Shown: positions 22,391-27,485 of the stretch, in pieces
How positions within the stretch are numbered: position 1 is the first letter of the stretch
Layout of the letters: every line of letters begins with the position of its first letter
NCBI GenBank assembly: GCA_041573795.1
Contig: JBFFQB010000030.1
Location: 1-27,485 of the forward strand
From: E44-bin32 sp041573795
GTDB lineage: Bacteria > Chloroflexota > Anaerolineae > Anaerolineales > E44-bin32
DNA length: 27,485 nt
Direction: 5' to 3'
Made by a program: the position numbers and the translations under genes
The notes under the pieces: model-generated
The model's input: only the letters and a program-made list of their open reading frames with translations
What the model was told of the DNA's origin: nothing
Databases searched by the model: none

Positions 22391-22785
22391 CGCAACTTAT
22401 CCTCTCCCAGCGCTATACCCACTGGAATCCGCTGGAATGCTGGCTCTCCGACAATCGAATACTCTGACCTGTCCAGCATTCGACTGTAGACATCTTGCGC
22501 TTGATCAACCAATGTTGACATTTGCATCAGATCCGATCCTGGCAGCGAATTGTTCCAATCGCTGCCAACCGTGAACGGTGAAGCAAAGCGCCCATCGCTT
22601 AAGATCTTCAGCGTGGCCATCCATTGCTCGTCGGTCCAACGCCGAGCATAGCGCTGGCGCATCAACCGCTGGCGATCTTCCTTTTCAAAGCCCTCCATCA
22701 AACGATGCAATCCATAGAGGACAACAATCACGAGGGCTGAAATGCCGATTTGCAGTAGCACAGATCCGTTTGGATAAATATTCAT
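22387..22785 (-). CDS. Single-span membrane protein co-translated with the surface lipoprotein
   Basis: A protein of about 132 residues from the ATG ending at 22785, chosen over a frame open to 22848 because GGGAG lies about eight bases upstream and the protein then starts MNIYPNGSVLLQIG. One membrane helix (about 9-27, LLQIGISALVIVVLYGL) is followed by a charged basic stretch (EKEDRQRLMRQRYARRWTDEQW) and a soluble remainder of about 75 residues with no recognised domain. Its last codons overlap the start of the large lipoprotein gene by four bases (ATGA), so the two are very likely translated from one message. It may support export or anchoring of that protein, but this is inference. Confidence 0.78.
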   Translation of the reverse strand: MNIYPNGSVLLQIGISALVIVVLYGLHRLMEGFEKEDRQRLMRQRYARRWTDEQWMATLKILSDGRFASPFTVGSDWNNSLPGSDLMQMSTLVDQAQDVYSRMLDRSEYSIVGEPAFQRIPVGIALGEDKLR

Positions 22786-23019
22786 GATCTTCTCCCGGAC
22801 TGAATGATGTCGTGCTGATAGATTAGTGGGGAAGCTCCTCGCACACATCCCACAACTGAGTAAAATCTAATCAACCCAGGGGAGGCATCCACGCATAGCC
22901 CATCTGACCAGGTGGTTATGGACCTACCGGCGGATGGAGGTAATGGGTAGATCCTTTAGAATGAAGAAGCTTTGACGTTAGCGGCTATAAAAAACGCATG
23001 AAAAGGGATAAGGATTATC
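22786..23019. promoter_or_regulatory. Divergent promoter region, surface lipoprotein operon / sensor kinase
   Basis: The two transcription units diverge across about 235 bases. On the plus strand TATAAA (in GGCTATAAAAAAC, about 22984-22989) is a fair -10 candidate just before the AAGGA ribosome site of the kinase, without a clear -35. On the minus side only the GGGAG ribosome site is distinct. Being divergent, the two operons could be co-regulated by the response regulator at 26871. Confidence 0.35.
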
Positions 23020-26000
23020 GTGAAGCGAAGCAAGAATTCAACGCTTAAGCTCACAAAAATGGTAGTCGGCTTGCTGGTGATCAGCCTCATTCCGATCCGG
23101 GTGGCAGCCCAAGCACAAACCATCCGTTTCGAGCGCATGACCGCCGAAGATGGTCTTTCTCAGAACGCCATCCTGGCGATTGCCCAGGATACCCAGGGCT
23201 TTCTCTGGGTTGGGACCGAAGACGGCCTGAACAAGTACGACGGCTATCAATTCACCGTGTTCAAGCACGATCCTGACGACCCTGGTTCGCTCAGGGACAA
23301 CTTTGTCTCAGCGCTCTACATAGACAAAACGGGAGACCTGTGGATCGGGACACGCAGCGGCCTCGATCGTTTTGATCGATCCTCGGGGACCTTCCAGCAT
23401 TATCCGGAAGAAATTGACAGCGCCTCGGCGCTAGCGGGAGCTTGGGTTATCAGCCTGTACGAAGACCAAAGCGGAACACTTTGGATCGGGACAGAGGATG
23501 GCGGGCTAAATGGGCTGGACCGCGCAGCAGGAACTTTCATTGACTATGCACACGACATCGATGAACCTGCCTCCTTGATTGAGAATGCGGTGCGTGTGAT
23601 TTTTGAAGACTCAGCCGGAAACCTGTGGATCGGCACACATGATGGCCTGGATCTTTTCGATCGTGCTTCGGGCGACTTTGTGCATTACAGGGAATCAAGC
23701 AGTGCAACAGAATCAAATCTAAATGACATCTCTTCCATCGCTGAAGATCAGGAAGGAAAGCTTTGGCTTGGGACCGAAGAAAGTGGGTTGGCGCGCTTCG
23801 ACCCCGATAATGGCACCTTCCATCGCTTCCGGCACGATCCAGATGATCCCTACAGCCTGAGCAACGATCGGGTGCGCAGCGTTTACCGAGACCACCTCGG
23901 AGACCTATGGATTGGTACCCAAAATGGCCTGAATCATCTCTCTGCGGATCGTCTCAGGTCCTCCATCAGAAACCTGCGCTTTGTTCACTACAAGAATGAC
24001 CCCTACGATCCGACGAGTCTTGGCAGCAGTGCAGTCTGGTCGATCTTCGAGGATGCATCGGGGGTGATGTGGTTTGGAACCTATGGCGGTGGATTAAATA
24101 AGTACAACCGTTCGACGGATCGCTTCAGGCTTTACCAGCATAATCCGACCCTGGCGAACAGCCTCAGCGACAATATGATCTGGGCGATCCTCGAGGATAG
24201 GGATAGGAAGCTCTGGATAGGGACACTTAACGGTGGTCTCAACGTTCTTGACCGGGAAGCGGACGAGATCACCGTCTTTCGCCATGATGAAGATGACCCA
24301 GCGAGCCTGCTCAGCGACGATGTGCGGGCACTCATGCAAGACGAGGCTGGTGCGATCTGGATTGGCACCGCCGGGGGGCTTGAGCGATACGATCCGATCA
24401 CCAGGAGGTTCATCCACTTCACGCATGATGCCGATGATCCAAACTCGCTCAGTGGCAACAGGGTGAACGTTCTGATCCCCAGCCACAGGGGTGGCATATG
24501 GGTGGGGACTCGCTACGATGGCTTGAATTATTTCGATCCAGCCAAAGACACCTTCACGCGTTATCGGAACGACCCATCCGACCCGGCCAGCATCAGTGAC
24601 GACCGTATCTGGTCGCTCTACGAGGATCGCTTTGGCACGCTGTGGATCGGGACCCTCGGCGGTGTAAACGTCCTCGAGCCGGGAAGCGATCATTTCGTAC
24701 ACTATCGCCATGACCCGGACGATCCGTCCAGTGTGAGTTCAGATTCGATCTTCGCCTTCAACGAGGATTCAGATGGGAAATTGTGGGTCGGCACCTGGGG
24801 CAGCGGTATCAACCGCTTCGATCGAGAATCGGATACGTTCGAGCGTTATACAACAAATGATGGATTGCCCGATGACACCATCTATGGCATTGAGATTGAT
24901 CTCGGTGGGGACCTCTGGATGAGCACCAATCGAGGTTTATCGCGGTTAAACCCGCAAACCATGGAATTTGAAAACTACAGCATGCGAGATGGGCTTCAGG
25001 ATAATGAATTCAATGTTGGAGCACACCACAGAAGTTACAGCACCGGAGAATTATTCTTTGGAGGGATCCAGGGGGTCAACGCTTTCTATCCAACCAATAT
25101 TCAGCAGAACCCTCACGTCCCACCCATCGTGATCACGACATTTTATAAATACAATCAACCTGTTCGCTATGATCTTCAAGCGAACGAGAGCATCGAGCTC
25201 TCCTATAAAGACAACTTCATCGCTTTCGACTTTACCGCGTTGGACTTCAACGCTCCGGAGAACAACCAGTACGCCTACAGGCTCGAAGGCTTTGAAGATT
25301 GGGTTGATGCAGGAACTCGCCGCTATGTGAGTTACACCAATCTCGAAGGCGGCGAGTATGTCTTCAGGGTAAAAGGATCGAACAGTGACGGGGTCTGGAA
25401 TGAAGAGGGTGCAGCCGTCTATATTACAGTGATCCCGCCCCTTTGGCAGACGATCTGGGTTCAGCTTATCGCAGCTGTCGGCATCATGACGCTTGCCTAT
25501 ACTGGCTACCGCTTAAACGTTCGCCGAATCGAGAGACGCAGCCGTGAACTTGAAGCGCTCGTCACCGAACGTACGCAGGAGATTGAACAACGCAAAAACG
25601 AACTCGATGCCCTCTATCAGGCGGATGAGGAATTAATGCAGCATCTGGACATGGATCGGGTCTTCCAGACGCTGCTTGACATCACGGTCAAGATCCTGAA
25701 CGCCGATAAAGGGGCACTGCTGTATTGGGATGAGCCATTGAACAGCCTGGTTGTACGGGCGGCAAGAGGCTTCAAAACCGAGACCCTTGAAAAGGCGCAC
25801 TTCAAGCCAGGCGTAGGTGCAATCGGATGGGTGATGGAGTCGGGCGACCCTGTGATTGTGCATGATGTAGCGGAGGCGCCGCAGGTGATGGAATGGTTCA
25901 AAGATCATGAGGGGATCCATTCTCTCATGCATATGCCCATCAAAGGTGAGGGCAAGGTTTATGGTGTATTAAATGTGGGCTATCTCGAACCCAGGGGGTT

Positions 26001-26697
26001 CGGCGCCGAGGAGCAGCGCCTGTTGCAAGCGCTTGCGCAGCGCGCCGCGCTGGCCATTGAGCAAGCACAACTTCAATATCAGGCACAAAAGACGGCCATC
26101 TATGAAGAACGTCAACGTCTGGCGCGCGATTTACACGATGCGGTAACCCAGACGTTATTCTCTGCCAGCCTGGTTGCCGAGGTGTTACCCAGCCTGTGGG
26201 AGAAGGATCAAGCGCTTGGTCGTGACCGCTTGAAAGTGTTGAATGAGCTCACCAAGGGCGCGTTGGCTGAGATGCGCACGCTGCTCATCGAATTGCGGCC
26301 TTCAGCGATCGAAGAGGCAGAACTCGAAGAGCTCATTCGTCAATTGGCAGAATCTACGACTGGGCGCGCGCGCATCCCCGTGAAAGTGGAAATTGCGGGA
26401 GATTGTGATCTTCCTCCCGATGAAAAAGTAGTGCTGTACCGCGTTACCCAGGAGGCATTGAACAATATCGCCAAACATGCGCAAGCGAATCACGTGGCGA
26501 TTCGCATCGAATGTGACCCCTCCAGGGTTGCGCTAACCGTGGAAGATGATGGCGTTGGGTTCGAACCCGGCTTGGCGCTGCCCGATCGTTTGGGTCTGGG
26601 GATCATGAGGGAAAGGGCTGAAAGCATCGGTGCTACGTTGTCGGTGGATAGCCAACCCAATGCGGGTACGCGCATCCTACTTGCCTGGGATCGATAG
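23020..26697 (+). CDS. Propeller-type sensor histidine kinase (Reg_prop, Y_Y_Y, TM, GAF, HisKA_3, HATPase)
   Basis: A 1225-residue protein with a GTG start; AAGGA lies seven bases upstream and a signal peptide follows (cleavage near AAQAQ, about 31). Residues about 35-690 carry some 14 repeats of LW(I/V)GT-x-x-GL-x-(K/R)-(Y/F)-D, enough for two seven-bladed propellers outside the cell. A Y_Y_Y domain follows (about 735-805, YRLEGFEDWV...GGEYVFRVKGSNSDG), then one membrane helix (about 812-832), a coiled coil and a GAF domain (about 870-1020). The HisKA_3 box RQRLARDLHDAVTQTLFS puts the phospho-acceptor at His about 1039. The HATPase has the N box EALNNIAKHA and G boxes DDGVGF and GLGIMRERA. 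It has the layout of a classical NarL-partner kinase. The response regulator follows 173 bases later. The ligand is unknown; polysaccharide sensing is known only for related Bacteroidetes proteins. Confidence 0.95.
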   Translation: MKRSKNSTLKLTKMVVGLLVISLIPIRVAAQAQTIRFERMTAEDGLSQNAILAIAQDTQGFLWVGTEDGLNKYDGYQFTVFKHDPDDPGSLRDNFVSALYIDKTGDLWIGTRSGLDRFDRSSGTFQHYPEEIDSASALAGAWVISLYEDQSGTLWIGTEDGGLNGLDRAAGTFIDYAHDIDEPASLIENAVRVIFEDSAGNLWIGTHDGLDLFDRASGDFVHYRESSSATESNLNDISSIAEDQEGKLWLGTEESGLARFDPDNGTFHRFRHDPDDPYSLSNDRVRSVYRDHLGDLWIGTQNGLNHLSADRLRSSIRNLRFVHYKNDPYDPTSLGSSAVWSIFEDASGVMWFGTYGGGLNKYNRSTDRFRLYQHNPTLANSLSDNMIWAILEDRDRKLWIGTLNGGLNVLDREADEITVFRHDEDDPASLLSDDVRALMQDEAGAIWIGTAGGLERYDPITRRFIHFTHDADDPNSLSGNRVNVLIPSHRGGIWVGTRYDGLNYFDPAKDTFTRYRNDPSDPASISDDRIWSLYEDRFGTLWIGTLGGVNVLEPGSDHFVHYRHDPDDPSSVSSDSIFAFNEDSDGKLWVGTWGSGINRFDRESDTFERYTTNDGLPDDTIYGIEIDLGGDLWMSTNRGLSRLNPQTMEFENYSMRDGLQDNEFNVGAHHRSYSTGELFFGGIQGVNAFYPTNIQQNPHVPPIVITTFYKYNQPVRYDLQANESIELSYKDNFIAFDFTALDFNAPENNQYAYRLEGFEDWVDAGTRRYVSYTNLEGGEYVFRVKGSNSDGVWNEEGAAVYITVIPPLWQTIWVQLIAAVGIMTLAYTGYRLNVRRIERRSRELEALVTERTQEIEQRKNELDALYQADEELMQHLDMDRVFQTLLDITVKILNADKGALLYWDEPLNSLVVRAARGFKTETLEKAHFKPGVGAIGWVMESGDPVIVHDVAEAPQVMEWFKDHEGIHSLMHMPIKGEGKVYGVLNVGYLEPRGFGAEEQRLLQALAQRAALAIEQAQLQYQAQKTAIYEERQRLARDLHDAVTQTLFSASLVAEVLPSLWEKDQALGRDRLKVLNELTKGALAEMRTLLIELRPSAIEEAELEELIRQLAESTTGRARIPVKVEIAGDCDLPPDEKVVLYRVTQEALNNIAKHAQANHVAIRIECDPSRVALTVEDDGVGFEPGLALPDRLGLGIMRERAESIGATLSVDSQPNAGTRILLAWDR

Positions 26698-26870
26698 ATT
26701 CCCTACACCGTTCGGAACCGACAGGAAGACTTGTATAGATCCCTTTGACCGTCGAGCTGAAGGATACCCGCTCAGACGCATTTGCAATTTGTGATTTGAG
26801 GAAATGACAGTAAGCTTAGATCAGACATCCTATCGCGATTGGGATACGTAAGTCGAGGAATATTGGTGAC

Positions 26871-27485
26871 ATGGAAAAGATCAGAGTGATGCTTGTCGAC
26901 GACCACAAGGTGGTGCGTGCAGGTTTGGCTGATTTCTTACTGGCCTATGATGACTTCGAGCTGGCTGGAGAGGCGTCGAGCGGCGAGGACGCGGTCTTGA
27001 TGTGTGATCATTTGAGTCCCCATGTGGTCATCATGGACCTGGTGATGGAAGGCATGGATGGGGCTGAAGCGACAAGCGTCATTCGGGAAAAGTGTCCTGA
27101 TATCCAGGTCATTGCATTGACAAGCTTCAAAGATGAAGAACTCGTGCAGCGGGCCATTCAGGCAGGTGCAATTGGGTACCTGTTAAAGAATGTGTCTGCC
27201 AATGAGCTTGCGGGAGCCATTCGGGAAGCTTATAAAGGCCGACCAACCCTGGCCCCTGAAGCGGCGCAGGCGCTGATGCATGCAACCACCAAACCACCAG
27301 AGATCGGTTCTGATCTCACACAACGAGAACTGGAAGTCCTGGCTCTCTTGGTGGAGGGATTAAACAATCCAACCATCGCCGAAAGGCTCACGATTAGCCG
27401 ATCCACCGTAAAGCATCATGTCAGGAGCATCCTTTCAAAGCTGGGCACCTCCAGCCGAACCGAAGCCGTCGCCCTGGCATTGAAA
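26871..27485 (+). CDS. NarL/FixJ-type response regulator, last residues outside the window
   Basis: 205 codons are present; family members are about 210-225 residues, so only the tail is missing. The receiver domain has the acidic pair VDDH (Asp 10, 11), phospho-acceptor Asp about 56 (VVIMDLVMEGMDG), Thr about 84 and Lys about 106 (YLLKN). The output domain (about 147-205) is a LuxR-type HTH: LTQRELEVLALLVEGLNNPTIAERLTISRSTVKHHVRSILSKLGTSSRTEAV, quoted here in shortened form as LTQRELEVLALL ... STVKHHVRSILSKL. It follows the HisKA_3 kinase on the same strand and is almost certainly its partner. GAGGAA lies about 13 bases before the ATG. No terminator separates the two, so a shared transcript is likely. 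Confidence 0.93.
   Translation, partial: MEKIRVMLVDDHKVVRAGLADFLLAYDDFELAGEASSGEDAVLMCDHLSPHVVIMDLVMEGMDGAEATSVIREKCPDIQVIALTSFKDEELVQRAIQAGAIGYLLKNVSANELAGAIREAYKGRPTLAPEAAQALMHATTKPPEIGSDLTQRELEVLALLVEGLNNPTIAERLTISRSTVKHHVRSILSKLGTSSRTEAVALALK

Noticed and set aside
24094..24711. Long minus-strand frame inside the sensor kinase
   Set aside because: It mirrors the repetitive propeller codons of the plus-strand gene; periodic repeats keep the antisense frame open by chance.
23150..25090. Periodic DNA similarity that could suggest a repeat array or CRISPR
   Set aside because: The period follows coding propeller repeats with diverged nucleotides and no spacer-repeat structure.

Overview
The window looks like chromosomal DNA from an uncultured member of the Chloroflexota, most likely class Anaerolineae. 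This rests on gene content, not on a marker gene. The indicators are a MalT-like LuxR regulator, DUF4386-type membrane proteins, a DUF4242-adenylate cyclase fusion, a lipoprotein with an NBR1-type Ig-like domain, and a beta-propeller sensor kinase of the HisKA_3 class next to a NarL-type response regulator. No rRNA, tRNA, CRISPR array, transposase or phage gene was seen. 23 genes or gene remnants are supported; two run off the window ends and two are broken.

Layout. (1) 1-7459, all minus strand: the start of a GEVED/DFGDAP-type lipoprotein; a MalT-like LuxR regulator followed by a small unnamed protein and a large ATP-grasp/phosphohistidine enzyme of rifampicin-phosphotransferase-like architecture; then a DM13-domain protein coupled to a 59-residue lipoprotein. 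(2) 7872-10721, plus strand: DUF4386 membrane protein, zinc-independent MDR oxidoreductase and SRPBCC protein, closed by a strong terminator. (3) 10816-13536, minus strand: a small membrane protein, a frameshifted multi-pass membrane protein and a beta-lactamase-fold lipoprotein. (4) 13840-19490, plus strand: DUF4242-cyclase, the C-terminal relic of a second LuxR regulator, an NAD(P)-binding oxidoreductase, another membrane protein, a second copy of the small unnamed protein, a lipoprotein alpha/beta-hydrolase and a YdhR-like protein. (5) 19694-27485: a large multidomain surface lipoprotein with a coupled membrane protein on the minus strand, divergent from a 1225-residue propeller sensor kinase and its partner response regulator on the plus strand.

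The most interesting signal is not a gene. A composite element, ATTAACCC then 16-17 bp then GGGG(T/C)ATGACACTA followed by (AT)ACCAC or CCAC, lies 52-87 bp upstream of three separate plus-strand genes (DUF4386 protein, NAD(P)-binding oxidoreductase, second membrane protein). Weaker look-alikes precede the MDR oxidoreductase and the frameshifted membrane protein. This suggests a local regulon of membrane proteins and oxidoreductases. One copy lies directly downstream of the decayed LuxR gene, so a MalT-like LuxR protein is a possible but unproven regulator. A second theme is a pair of paralogous small proteins (3317-3571 and 16793-17071), each placed just ahead of an unrelated enzyme gene.
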